This document shows, one piece after another, positions 24,190 through 31,697 of a stretch of 64,000 nucleotides of DNA (its first letter is position 1; every line of letters begins with the position of its first letter). The position numbers and the translations under genes are program-made. The stretch is from Cyclobacteriaceae bacterium (lineage in GTDB: Bacteria; Bacteroidota; Bacteroidia; Cytophagales; Cyclobacteriaceae): NCBI GenBank assembly GCA_016787725.1, contig JAEUTZ010000004.1, positions 248,001-312,000 on the forward strand, in the 5' to 3' direction. The notes under the pieces were generated by a model. The model was not told the origin of the DNA, made no database searches, and saw only the letters and a program-made list of their open reading frames with translations.

Positions 24190-25031
24190 AACTTTTCTAT
24201 GTGATGGGCGGAGGACTGGGCCACCTGTACCGGGTGCGCACCTTTATTGATCAGGGGAGCCTCTCACCGATTAAAGTGCTGACCAATAATCCGCTGGCGG
24301 AAAAATTGTTTTCAAACGCGGAGATCGTGTTTGTCGAACACGAAACCCCACACGGACTTATTCAACAGATACATTCTGCGCTGAACACCATCCCGTTCTC
24401 CGAATTCTATATCGATGCTTTTCCTGCCGGATTGTTTGGCGAATTACCGGTGCTGAACCAACGAACTGTTTACCTGGCCAGGCGATTGAACTGGAGTCTG
24501 TATAAAGTGCTGGTCAAGCCCGGCCAGCTTCGTTTTAATGAGACGTTGCTATTGGAAGAGTTGGAAGAAGCGCATAGGCAGGTTGTCAATGAGGTCTCAG
24601 AAAGCATTTCTCCCATTGACCTTCATTATCCGCCAGCGGATAGCAGCAGCATTATTTCAAAGGAAATTATTCCGCAGGCAAAACCGGTTTGGCTCATTGT
24701 ACATTCCTTCATCCGGGAAGAGGTGGAGTCGCTGGTGCGGTATGCCAAAGAGATAGCCCGTTTAGAAAAGCAAGATCCGGTATTCATTGTGCTGAGCGAT
24801 CAGCAGATCGTTGAGGAAGATGTGTATTGTTATACCTGGTTTCCGGCAACGGATTGGTTTCCGTTGGCCACACGGATTTTTACAGGCGGTGGCTTTAATG
24901 TGTTGAAGCAAGCCGTTCCGTATGCCCATAAAATTACCGCCATTCCCTTTCCCAGGCGCTATGATGACCAAGACTGGCGCATCAAAAAGTTTAAATCAGC
25001 AACAGGCGCAGCCGCATTGAGTGCCGGGTAA
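24186..25031 (+). CDS. Predicted glycosyltransferase of the MurG/GT28-like type
   Basis: The protein is 281 aa. It starts MKLFYVMGGGLGHLYRVRTF, the Gly-rich phosphate loop plus His typical of GT-B enzymes related to MurG and UDP-glycosyltransferases. The C-terminal half has ATRIFTGGGFNVLKQAVPY and IPFPRRYDDQ, which match the donor-site GGG/N motif. It is shorter than most GT28 proteins (~350 aa). The last ~12 residues (SATGAAALSAG) end where a repeat region begins, so the C terminus may have been cut or replaced. It overlaps the lipoprotein gene by 4 bases and closes the cluster. Confidence 0.78.
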   Translation: MKLFYVMGGGLGHLYRVRTFIDQGSLSPIKVLTNNPLAEKLFSNAEIVFVEHETPHGLIQQIHSALNTIPFSEFYIDAFPAGLFGELPVLNQRTVYLARRLNWSLYKVLVKPGQLRFNETLLLEELEEAHRQVVNEVSESISPIDLHYPPADSSSIISKEIIPQAKPVWLIVHSFIREEVESLVRYAKEIARLEKQDPVFIVLSDQQIVEEDVYCYTWFPATDWFPLATRIFTGGGFNVLKQAVPYAHKITAIPFPRRYDDQDWRIKKFKSATGAAALSAG

Positions 25032-25509
25032 TTAGAAGCCGGGCTAACAGTCTTCGCTCGCGGAGCAACCAAAAATGCGACTGCAATCAAGAACTTGTCA
25101 CCCTGAGCCTGCCTTTGCCGAAGCGGCTTCGCGCAGGCATCCTCAGCATGACAGATTCTTAATGACTTGCATTTCATAGATCCTGCTCCACGATGCTTCA
25201 CGGGGATCCCGGCAGCACGCAAAAGCGTGGCCGGGATGACAGCTTCGTAGCAGGGATGTAGATCACTAATCGTCAATCTAAAATCCAATCTAAAATCCTC
25301 TGAGGTGAGGGAGTAGTGAATCTAAATAAACCGTCATTCCGGGCAAGCTGGAGGGATCTTAGGTTGAAGTGAATTTTACTATTGATTGCGCCAACGGTAT
25401 CGAAGTATTGGCGCGACCCGGAATCCCCCATCGCGTTGGTCTGCATTTCATAGATTCTTCTCCTCGGTAGAAAGGAAAGTTTTACCCACTAAATTTGTAT
25501 CTTTGAATA
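25032..25509. repeat. Repeat-filled gap: family A fragment, family B block, further hairpins
   Basis: 25045-25090 is a family A fragment (TCTTCGCTCGCGGAGCAACC). 25089-25285 is a family B block: AAGAACTTGTCACCCTGAG, a palindromic insert around GCCGAAGCGGC (25105-25135), CTCAGCATGACAGATTC, CGGCAGCACGCAAAAGCG paired with GGCCGGGATGACAG, then AATCGTCAATCTAAAAT. 25388-25414 is a hairpin (GCGCCAA/TTGGCGC) between CATTCCGGG and CCCGGAAT. No gene is visible. Confidence 0.75.
25498..25505 (+). promoter_or_regulatory. -7 promoter box directly before the antitoxin start
   Basis: TATCTTTG matches the Bacteroidota -7 consensus TAnnTTTG exactly. The ATG of the DUF433 gene begins 5 bases after it, so the transcript may start at or next to the start codon (leaderless). 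No good -33 box is seen 19 bases upstream. Confidence 0.45.
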
Positions 25510-25752
25510 ATGTATCGAGTCAAGGACTACATAAATATTGACAAGGAAATCCTATCAGGAAACCCTGTTTTTAGAGGGACAAGAGTTCCTATTCAGACTC
25601 TCTTTGACCATTTGGAAAAAGGGATCTCGCTTGACGAGTTTCTAAGGGACTTCCCAACCGTAAAAAAGGAACAAGCCATTGCCGTGATTGAGATCGCAAG
25701 TAAAATTCTGACCTCAAAAAATATCGAGCAACTGTATGAGACTGCTGCTTGA
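25510..25752 (+). CDS. DUF433 antitoxin
   Basis: The protein is 80 aa. It shows the family pattern DKEILSGNPVFRGTRVPIQTL followed by a helix-turn-helix-like stretch (LDEFLRDFPTVKKEQAIAVIE). DUF433 proteins are predicted DNA-binding antitoxins paired with DUF5615 PIN-like toxins; they should neutralise the partner and repress the operon. Its end overlaps the toxin gene by 17 bases. The TATCTTTG box 5 bases before the ATG suggests an almost leaderless message. The pair is AT-rich and flanked by repeat blocks, consistent with mobility. Confidence 0.9.
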   Translation: MYRVKDYINIDKEILSGNPVFRGTRVPIQTLFDHLEKGISLDEFLRDFPTVKKEQAIAVIEIASKILTSKNIEQLYETAA

Positions 25753-26056
25753 TGAGAATCTTCCCAAAAGATTAAAACAAGATCTTAACGAATTTGAAAT
25801 TTACACTACAGCAGACAAAGGTTGGATGGGAGTTTCAAACGGTAAACTATTAGAACTGTTAACCGAAAACAAGTTTGACGCATTATTGACCTTTGACAAA
25901 AACTTAACATACCAACAAAATTTTACCAAATACACGATTGCAGTCATTGTGTTAAATGCTCCGGACAATAGTTACGCAACATTGAAGGACTTCGTTCAAA
26001 AAATAAAAGACGTTTTAAAGACCCGCTTGAAGCCGGGACCGACTGAGATTAAGTGA
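25736..26056 (+). CDS. DUF5615 PIN-like toxin
   Basis: The protein is 106 aa. It begins MRLLLDENLPKRLKQDL, the DUF5615 signature: Asp6 and Glu7 are PIN-type acidic residues. LLTFDKNLTYQQNF supplies the next conserved Asp, and AVIVLNAP is the following core strand. PIN-like enzymes are Mg-dependent RNases; this subgroup is called a toxin from its constant pairing with DUF433. It is translationally coupled to the antitoxin by a 17-base overlap. The last residues (TRLKPGPTEIK) run up to a new repeat block. Confidence 0.9.
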   Translation: MRLLLDENLPKRLKQDLNEFEIYTTADKGWMGVSNGKLLELLTENKFDALLTFDKNLTYQQNFTKYTIAVIVLNAPDNSYATLKDFVQKIKDVLKTRLKPGPTEIK

Positions 26057-26451
26057 GGCTAGACCTTCGACCGAACGGTTTCTTCGTTCTATTCCAGTAA
26101 GAACTTGTCACCCTGAGCCTGTCGAAGGGTGACTTCCGTGTACTATTTAGTGAAATTGTAAGTCATACTTCGACAAGCTCAGCATGACAGATTCTTAATG
26201 ACTTGCTTTTCATAGATCCTGCTCCACGATGCTTCAAGGGGATCCCGGCAGCACGCGAAAGCGTGGCCGGGATGACAGCTTCGTAGCCGGGATGTAGATC
26301 AATAATCGTCAATCGCAAATCGTCAATCTAAAATTCCCTCTGCTTGCTGTCAGATCTTCCGATCTGACAGACATGAATAAGTATTACCCGATAATTGCTC
26401 ATCACGACCAATGCCGAAATTTCTCTACCTTGAAAGTCAATCTAAACTCCC
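26057..26451. repeat. Family B repeat block, second copy, plus short palindrome
   Basis: 26098-26335 repeats the block at 25089-25285 in the same direction: CACCCTGAGCCTG/TCGAAGGGTG hairpin, ACTTCGACAAGCTCAGCATG, CGTGGCCGGGATGACAGC, and tandem AATCGTCAATC units. At 26346-26371, GTCAGATC and GATCTGAC form a perfect arm pair around TTCC. The rest has no gene signal. Confidence 0.75.
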
Positions 26452-27972
26452 ATGCGCACATTCCCTTTCCTCTTGCTGCTCTTCATGATCACCGGTTGTA
26501 AACAATCAACTGAAACTTCGTCCGCCATCGATGCGGATACCCAGGCCTGGTGGGCCACCACCACCGCACTTAGCAGCGATGCGATGGAAGGCCGCGACAC
26601 CGGTTCACCCGGCTATGCACGGGCGGCAGCTATTGTAGCCGAGCGCTTCGCAGCAGCCGGCCTCGAACCCCTGGGCGATAACGGCACCTGGTTTCAAGAC
26701 GTGCCCATGGAGGAAACCACCATCACGCAAGCCACCATTACGGTGGGCAATCGCCCGCTCCGGTTTCTGCACGAGGTGTATGCCGGCCCCAACACCATCA
26801 CCCCAACCATCGATGCACCCCTTACCTACTGCGGCTATTGCGACTCCACCAGTACGCGCAACGTGAAGAATAAAATAGTGATCTGTCACGGCACCAGCCG
26901 CGAAGGCCTGCCCGGCAATGCTGACCGGCTGCGCATCCTCACACAAGCCGGTGCGTTGGGTGTGATCATGATCACAGATCCGGGCTTTACCGTTGAACCA
27001 CCCCGCTGGCCTTTTGCCTATAGTAAACGAGTCGTGCTGGCTGGTGCGGCTTCCGCCCAAACGTCCATCCTCAATTTCAGACTGAACGCAGCGGCCTTGG
27101 AAAAAGTAATTGCCGGTAGCGGCCAACATGCTCAAGAGCTCATCGACCTGGGAAGCGCGGGTAAACCCCTGCCAACCTTTGAGGTGCCCGATCGGTTGCA
27201 GGCGAAGTTTACCACCGTGCAGCGAACCATCAACTCACCGAATGTCATCGGTCGCTTGCCCGGCACCGATCCGGCCCTCGCCAACGAAGCGATCGTACTC
27301 ACCGCCCACCTGGATGGCTATGGCTATGGCGAGCCTGTGAATGGCGACAGTCTTTATAATGGTACGTTGGATGATGCGGCCTACGTAGCGCTCATGATTC
27401 AATTGATTGAAAGGCAAAAGGGCAAGGGATTTAAACGGCCGTTGATCATTGCGGCTGTTACCGGGGAAGAGAAGGGCTTACTGGGCTCGCGCTACCTGGT
27501 GCAACATTTGCCGGTGCCGAAAGAAAACATTGCCGCGAACATCAACCTCGATCAGTTGCGGCCGCTGTTTCCGTTAGAGATCCTCACCGTGCATGCGTTG
27601 GATGACACCTCGCTGGGGGCGGATGCCACGGCCGTGGCCACGGGCATGCAGATCAATGTGCAAAACGATCCCGAGCCGGAACGCAACCTGGTGATGCGCA
27701 CCGATCATTGGAACTTTCTTCAGGCCGACATTCCCGCCATCAACTTTGTGTTTGGGTTTGAGCCCGGCAGTGAAAGCGAGCGCATCTACCGGCAATGGTA
27801 CCGCGAAGGGTACCACACCCCCAAGGATGATCTGGAGCAAAAGATCGACTGGACTGCCGCGGCCAAGTTCAACGAGTTTTATTATCGATTGGTGGCGAAG
27901 GTAGCCGATGGCGAAACGAAACCCACCTGGAATGCCGGCAGCAAACTAAGGCCGGTGAAGGTTGAGGAGTGA
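26452..27972 (+). CDS. M28 family metallopeptidase, lipoprotein
   Basis: The protein is 506 aa with a lipoprotein signal (FLLLLFMITGCKQS; Cys16 lipidated). A PA-type insert covers ~100-240 and the M28 zinc peptidase domain follows from ~255. Visible zinc/catalytic residues are His286 in HLDG, Asp307 in GTLDDA, Glu339-Glu340 in GEEKG, the Asp in INLDQL, and a late His in TDHWNF. Members are aminopeptidases or related hydrolases of peptides; here it would act in the periplasm or on the cell surface. It stands alone, with repeat blocks on both sides. Substrate unknown. Confidence 0.93.
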   Translation: MRTFPFLLLLFMITGCKQSTETSSAIDADTQAWWATTTALSSDAMEGRDTGSPGYARAAAIVAERFAAAGLEPLGDNGTWFQDVPMEETTITQATITVGNRPLRFLHEVYAGPNTITPTIDAPLTYCGYCDSTSTRNVKNKIVICHGTSREGLPGNADRLRILTQAGALGVIMITDPGFTVEPPRWPFAYSKRVVLAGAASAQTSILNFRLNAAALEKVIAGSGQHAQELIDLGSAGKPLPTFEVPDRLQAKFTTVQRTINSPNVIGRLPGTDPALANEAIVLTAHLDGYGYGEPVNGDSLYNGTLDDAAYVALMIQLIERQKGKGFKRPLIIAAVTGEEKGLLGSRYLVQHLPVPKENIAANINLDQLRPLFPLEILTVHALDDTSLGADATAVATGMQINVQNDPEPERNLVMRTDHWNFLQADIPAINFVFGFEPGSESERIYRQWYREGYHTPKDDLEQKIDWTAAAKFNEFYYRLVAKVADGETKPTWNAGSKLRPVKVEE

Positions 27973-27984
27973 GGGAAGAGGGTG

Positions 27985-28115
27985 GTTCAAATAAAAAGCC
28001 TGTCATCCTGTCCAAAGGACTCCTACGGAGAGCCAGTCGAAGGGTGACCTCGATGAACGATGAAGTGAGCGGTAAGTCACGCTTTCGACAAGCTCAGCAT
28101 GACACGTTTCAAAGT
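27985..28115. repeat. Family B hairpin with a micro-palindrome inserted
   Basis: GTCATCCTG ... TCGAAGGGTGAC is split by GTCCAAAGGACTCCTACGGAG, the same insert as in the tandem repeat near 19840. CGCTTTCGACAAGCTCAGCATG follows. Confidence 0.65.
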
Positions 28116-28141
28116 GAAGGGTGTAAATCGCAAATCGTCAA

Positions 28142-28247
28142 TCTAAAAACCCTCCTGGGTGGGGGAATTTAGCCTTGCACACGCATAGGTGTAATCTAAA
28201 ACCCTCCTTGGTGGGGGAATTTAGCCTTGCACACGCATAGGTGTACA
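28142..28247. repeat. Tandem direct repeat, two units of about 52 bp
   Basis: Each unit runs CTAAAACCCTCC, then GGTGGGGGAATTTAGCC, then TTGCACACGCATAGGTGTA. The two differ at only a few positions. No ORF depends on them. Confidence 0.85.
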
Positions 28248-28738
28248 ATCCCTCACTAGTAAAGAACCCTTTCACCCACCAGACCCAGCCACGATCCGCT
28301 CTGAATTGCTTTCAAAACTTTTTTTATCCACAACAAAAACAGAGTCACTGAACTTCGCTCGAGGAGCCAACAAAAAAGCGACCGCAATCCAGTAAGAACT
28401 TGTCACCCTGAGCCTGTCGAAGGGTGACTTCCGTGTACTATTTAGTGAAATTGTAAGTCATACTTCGACAGGCCTGCCTTTGCCGAAGCGGCTTCGCGCA
28501 GGCAGGCTCAGCATGACAGATTCTTAATGACTTGCATTTCATAGATCCTGCTCCACGATGCTCCATGAGGATCCCGGCTTCCCGCAAAAGCGTGGCCGGG
28601 ATGACAGCTTCGTAGCATGGATGTAGATCAATAATCGTAAATCTAAAATCGTCAATCTAAAATCTTCCCCTCAGGTTTTTTCATAGCTTTCAACTTTAAA
28701 CTTTCAACTTTCAACTCCACCATCCTATCTTCACTCCC
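28248..28738. repeat. Family A right half joined to family B block; CTTTCAACTTT repeats
   Basis: 28250-28390 carries the family A right part (CCCTCACTAGTAAAGAACCC, GCTCTGAATTGC) and the next left arm (CGACCGCAATCCAG). 28396-28668 is a third family B block. Within it, ACTTCGACA and GGCTCAGCATGACAG are separated by a ~34-base palindrome around GCCGAAGCGGC that is absent at the same point at 26166. Tandem CTTTCAACTTT units lie at 28687-28716. Confidence 0.75.
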
Positions 28739-29233
28739 ATGAATCCCATCGAAAAATACTTCACAGCCGAGCGCTGGTGGTGCACAGGCGGCATGGCCCT
28801 CGGCTTCCTCGCCACCGCGGTGGCCCTCTACTGCCTGCTGAAAATAAAGCAACCCTATTATAATGGTCTGGCGTGGGTCCTGCTCGTACTCGGACTTTTC
28901 TTCTTCATCATCTGCATAGGCGTTTTCCTGCGCAGTCCCAAGGACGTTGCCCGCGTTCATGCCGTGATCGAACACGATGCCGCACAGTTGAAGCAGGAAG
29001 AGCTGCCCCGCATGGAACGCGTCATGCGCACCTTCAAGGTGATCATGGTGGCCGAAGTTTCGCTGCTTGTGTTGTCGGTCGTGATGATCTGGTTTGTACC
29101 GGTACCGCCCGTCTGGAAGGGTGCCTTCGTGGGCGTCCTCATCATGGCCACCCTGCTGCTGGCCTTTGATTACCTGGCTGATAAAAGAGGGGCCGAGTAT
29201 CTTGAATTTTTGAAAGCGCAGGTGCCTGTATGA
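28739..29233 (+). CDS. Small membrane protein of unknown function
   Basis: The product is 164 aa with four predicted membrane helices in two pairs: ~15-35 and ~42-62, then ~100-120 and ~125-145. A charged helical loop between the pairs (SPKDVARVHAVIEHDAAQLK) should lie in the cytoplasm. I recognise no family. A TATCTTCA box lies just before the ATG. The next gene overlaps its end by 4 bases (ATGA), so the two are translated together. Confidence 0.72.
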   Translation: MNPIEKYFTAERWWCTGGMALGFLATAVALYCLLKIKQPYYNGLAWVLLVLGLFFFIICIGVFLRSPKDVARVHAVIEHDAAQLKQEELPRMERVMRTFKVIMVAEVSLLVLSVVMIWFVPVPPVWKGAFVGVLIMATLLLAFDYLADKRGAEYLEFLKAQVPV

Positions 29234-29601
29234 AAGTCTCCAATCCTGACCATCAGAAAATTCTGCAGCAGGTAGGGTTGAGTTCACTGCATTATTATGA
29301 TGCCAGCCAGTTCAGTCGGTACATCCCCCACGGTTATCCGGATTCGGAGACGGAAGCCATGGATTCCATTTACCGCATGTATGAGCGGGTACTGCTGCAC
29401 CATGAGTCGGGCCTGCGCATTTCCTTTCTAACAACCGAGAGTTACGATGGCGATTCTGAGGAGCACACCGTTATGGATTGCTTCGTGATTACCCGGCAAC
29501 ATCAAAAACACAGCGTCACCGCCATCGACCTGCAAACCCGCACCTTCAATACCCCCTCCGGCCCCATCCCCTTCACCGCCATCCTTAATACGCTAGAGTA
29601 A
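29230..29601 (+). CDS. Hypothetical small protein (123 aa)
   Basis: A soluble, mixed alpha/beta protein with no signal peptide. The ATG overlaps the stop of the membrane protein gene (ATGA). Features such as HYYDASQFSRYIPHG and TTESYDGDSEEHTVMDCFVI do not match a family I know. Translational coupling suggests that it works with the upstream membrane protein, perhaps as a cytoplasmic partner. The acyltransferase gene converges from the other side about 35 bases on. Confidence 0.65.
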   Translation: MKVSNPDHQKILQQVGLSSLHYYDASQFSRYIPHGYPDSETEAMDSIYRMYERVLLHHESGLRISFLTTESYDGDSEEHTVMDCFVITRQHQKHSVTAIDLQTRTFNTPSGPIPFTAILNTLE

Positions 29602-29607
29602 GTTTTA

Positions 29608-29660
29608 AAGCTATTAAGCTTTAAGCTTTCAACTTTTAACTTTCCACTTTCAACTTTTCC
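29608..29660. repeat. Short tandem repeats of the CTTTCAACTTT type
   Basis: AAGCTTTCAACTTTTAACTT and related units repeat four or five times. The same motif occurs at 28687-28716. The minus-strand acyltransferase gene ends inside the repeat, so its last codons (KEKLKVES) are repeat-derived. Confidence 0.7.
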
Positions 29661-30766
29661 TTCATTCCAAACAACACCCTCATCACCTTCCACCGCCTGA
29701 TCAGCAGCTCATACCCCACCAGGCACACGCCAAATGTTCCCACAGTCAATACCAGGAATTTTGCTGCGAGGCCCCAGGGAAGTTCCATCAGGTAAAAGGC
29801 AATCGTGATGGTGACGGTCTGGTGCAGGATGTAAAACGGATATACGGCTTCGTTGGCATAGATAAGAAAGGGAGAACGCTGTACCAGGTAAGTGGATGCA
29901 TACCCGAACAAGGCCAGGATCCAGCACCAGAGGTTAACCACTTTGAACACCGCTTCAGTGAAATGCACAACGATGGTATCTTCAAAAAGCTCGCGGATGC
30001 CGATGAGCAACGTGAAGGCCAGCAAACCACCGAGCAAATACTTTTGGCGGTGCGTGCGCACGGTGTTCCAGAACGGTTCGCCTATGCTGATCAGCACAAA
30101 GCCATAGAAGAAAAGGGTCCCGTAATTCACAATATTGAACCAGTCGCCCACCAGCGCATGCGTGGATTCGAAGAAGGGTTCTACGAGGGCCTCCCACACA
30201 TACAATGGCACCACCAACCAGAACAAGCCCCACGGGGTGGTCGCCCAGGTGGCAATGCGTTGGGTGAAGAAGTTGTGCGGATGCCTGCGCAGGGAAAGGA
30301 ACACCGGCAGCCAGACGACTGAAAACAAAAAGAGGTACGGCAGAAACCACAGGTGGTGCCACGAGAAATTCCCTTCGGGGTAGGCACCGTGGGTAAAGAC
30401 CTGGGATGGGTAAAAATCAAAGTAGCCACCGGTAAACTGACCATGGGCTACGCGCTCGAAATACACCTGGGGGGTAATGATCACCAGCATCCCGAACAGC
30501 AAGGGTATCATGAGTCGGGTGAAACGTTCACCGGCAAACTGGCCCGCGGTTCGTTTGCCCAGGGCAAAGTAGGTGCCCATGCCGGAGATGATAAACAGCA
30601 GCGGCAACCGCCACTGGTTCAGAAACATCATGGGGTAGCGCAGCCAGGGGTAGAGCTCGTTGTTTTTAATGTGCCACCCCCAGGGTACAAAGAACATGCC
30701 TACGTGGTAGAGGATGAGCAACCCAAACAAGATTACCCGCAACCAGTCGAGTTCATTTTTGCGCAT
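29636..30766 (-). CDS. Acyltransferase 3 family membrane protein
   Basis: The protein is 376 aa with about ten membrane helices. It starts RKNELDWLRVILFGLLILYH, the acyltransferase 3 signature, and has RLPLLFIISGMGTYFALGKR in the second helix pair, which is the usual core motif. These enzymes O-acylate sugars or other surface molecules at the inner membrane. The C-terminal residues LKVES are encoded by a simple repeat, so the original end may have been changed. A small membrane protein gene follows on the same strand upstream (30806-31147). No operon partner tells the substrate. Confidence 0.9.
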   Translation of the reverse strand: MRKNELDWLRVILFGLLILYHVGMFFVPWGWHIKNNELYPWLRYPMMFLNQWRLPLLFIISGMGTYFALGKRTAGQFAGERFTRLMIPLLFGMLVIITPQVYFERVAHGQFTGGYFDFYPSQVFTHGAYPEGNFSWHHLWFLPYLFLFSVVWLPVFLSLRRHPHNFFTQRIATWATTPWGLFWLVVPLYVWEALVEPFFESTHALVGDWFNIVNYGTLFFYGFVLISIGEPFWNTVRTHRQKYLLGGLLAFTLLIGIRELFEDTIVVHFTEAVFKVVNLWCWILALFGYASTYLVQRSPFLIYANEAVYPFYILHQTVTITIAFYLMELPWGLAAKFLVLTVGTFGVCLVGYELLIRRWKVMRVLFGMKEKLKVES

Positions 30767-30805
30767 GTGTAAAGATAAGTTCCGGAAATGAAATTGTAGG
30801 TAGCC

Positions 30806-31147
30806 TTACCTGATCATGATTTGATAAAGCAGGAGGAGGATCACGACTCCCAGGAGGCTGGTGTAAATGGTTTTGTTGTGTCGGGCCAGCCAGTTGGGAA
30901 GGTAGATATCAAAGTTATCGCGTGTAGAGGCAGAAAACTTGCGTGCCCACACGGTGAGGGGACAACTGTTTTTAAAAATCAAGAGCACAATTCCTTCGAC
31001 TAAAAAGCTGCCGAGTCCGAGCCAAACCCAATGATCAATCCGGTTGGTGATTACCGCATAGAATAAATAAAAGAGCACCCCATTAAAGAATAGCCAGATC
31101 ATCGTATGAAGGACCTTAATCGCGAGGAGTTTATGGGAAGGGTTCAT
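30806..31147 (-). CDS. Small membrane protein (113 aa)
   Basis: Three to four hydrophobic helices: ~14-32, ~40-58 and ~93-111. SCPLTVWARKF lies between the second and third helices, and TRDNFDIYLPNWLARHNK before the last. This pattern recalls small Bacteroidota proteins of the DUF2784-like size class, but I cannot assign it. It is read in the same direction as the acyltransferase gene, 39 bases upstream of it, so co-transcription is possible. Confidence 0.7.
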   Translation of the reverse strand: MNPSHKLLAIKVLHTMIWLFFNGVLFYLFYAVITNRIDHWVWLGLGSFLVEGIVLLIFKNSCPLTVWARKFSASTRDNFDIYLPNWLARHNKTIYTSLLGVVILLLLYQIMIR

Positions 31148-31289
31148 AGAATCAGAAGGGAAGGATCTTGAGAATGGCTTTCACCATGGTAAATGAATCG
31201 CATTCCCAGCACAAAGGAAATGACAATTTCCGGTTGCTGAACTGATTCAAATCATGCGTGCCGCTACCCGCAGCCTGTTGAAATTGTCA

Positions 31290-31697
31290 ACGTGCTTCAA
31301 TTGATGAGCAAACAAAAAAAGGCAATCGAAATCCAGAGCAGCGCAGGCTGGGAGGTGGGAGGCAGCCTGTCCGCCCTAGGCGGAACCTGTCCGACTACTG
31401 GCGGAAGGATCCCCCAATAGGAGTCGCTATAACCAACTTCTAATCGAGGAGCAAACCAAAAAAGCAACAACAATCCAGAGCTGGGGTGGGCTGTGGGTGG
31501 AGCGAAGGATCCCCCAATAGAAGCTGGGATAACGAGCTTCAACCGAGGAGATTCTTCCCACCAACAGGCGGGCAAGCTGCTGTATTCCGTTCATAATTCC
31601 CTTTCATCCGAAAAGCACAGTCACGAGCGGCTCTGAATTGCTGTCAATATTTTTTTGATTGTCTCAAACAAGAAGAATGAATAAACTTAAATGGAGG
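31290..31697 (+). repeat. Family A element, compound copy with two left halves
   Basis: Two left halves (AAATCCAGAGCAGC near 31330 and CAATCCAGAGCTGG near 31470) share one right half (GGAGATTCTTCCC, CGGCTCTGAATTGC near 31635). Next to the first inner arm there are two successive micro-palindromes, TCCGCCCTAGGCGGA and TCCGACTACTGGCGGA. The minus-strand frame starts MKGNYERN. I see no gene between 31148 and 31829. Confidence 0.75.

Noticed and set aside
28652-30772. Several long frames opposite the membrane and acyltransferase genes
   Set aside because: They are antisense shadows of well-supported genes with low-complexity text and no family features.
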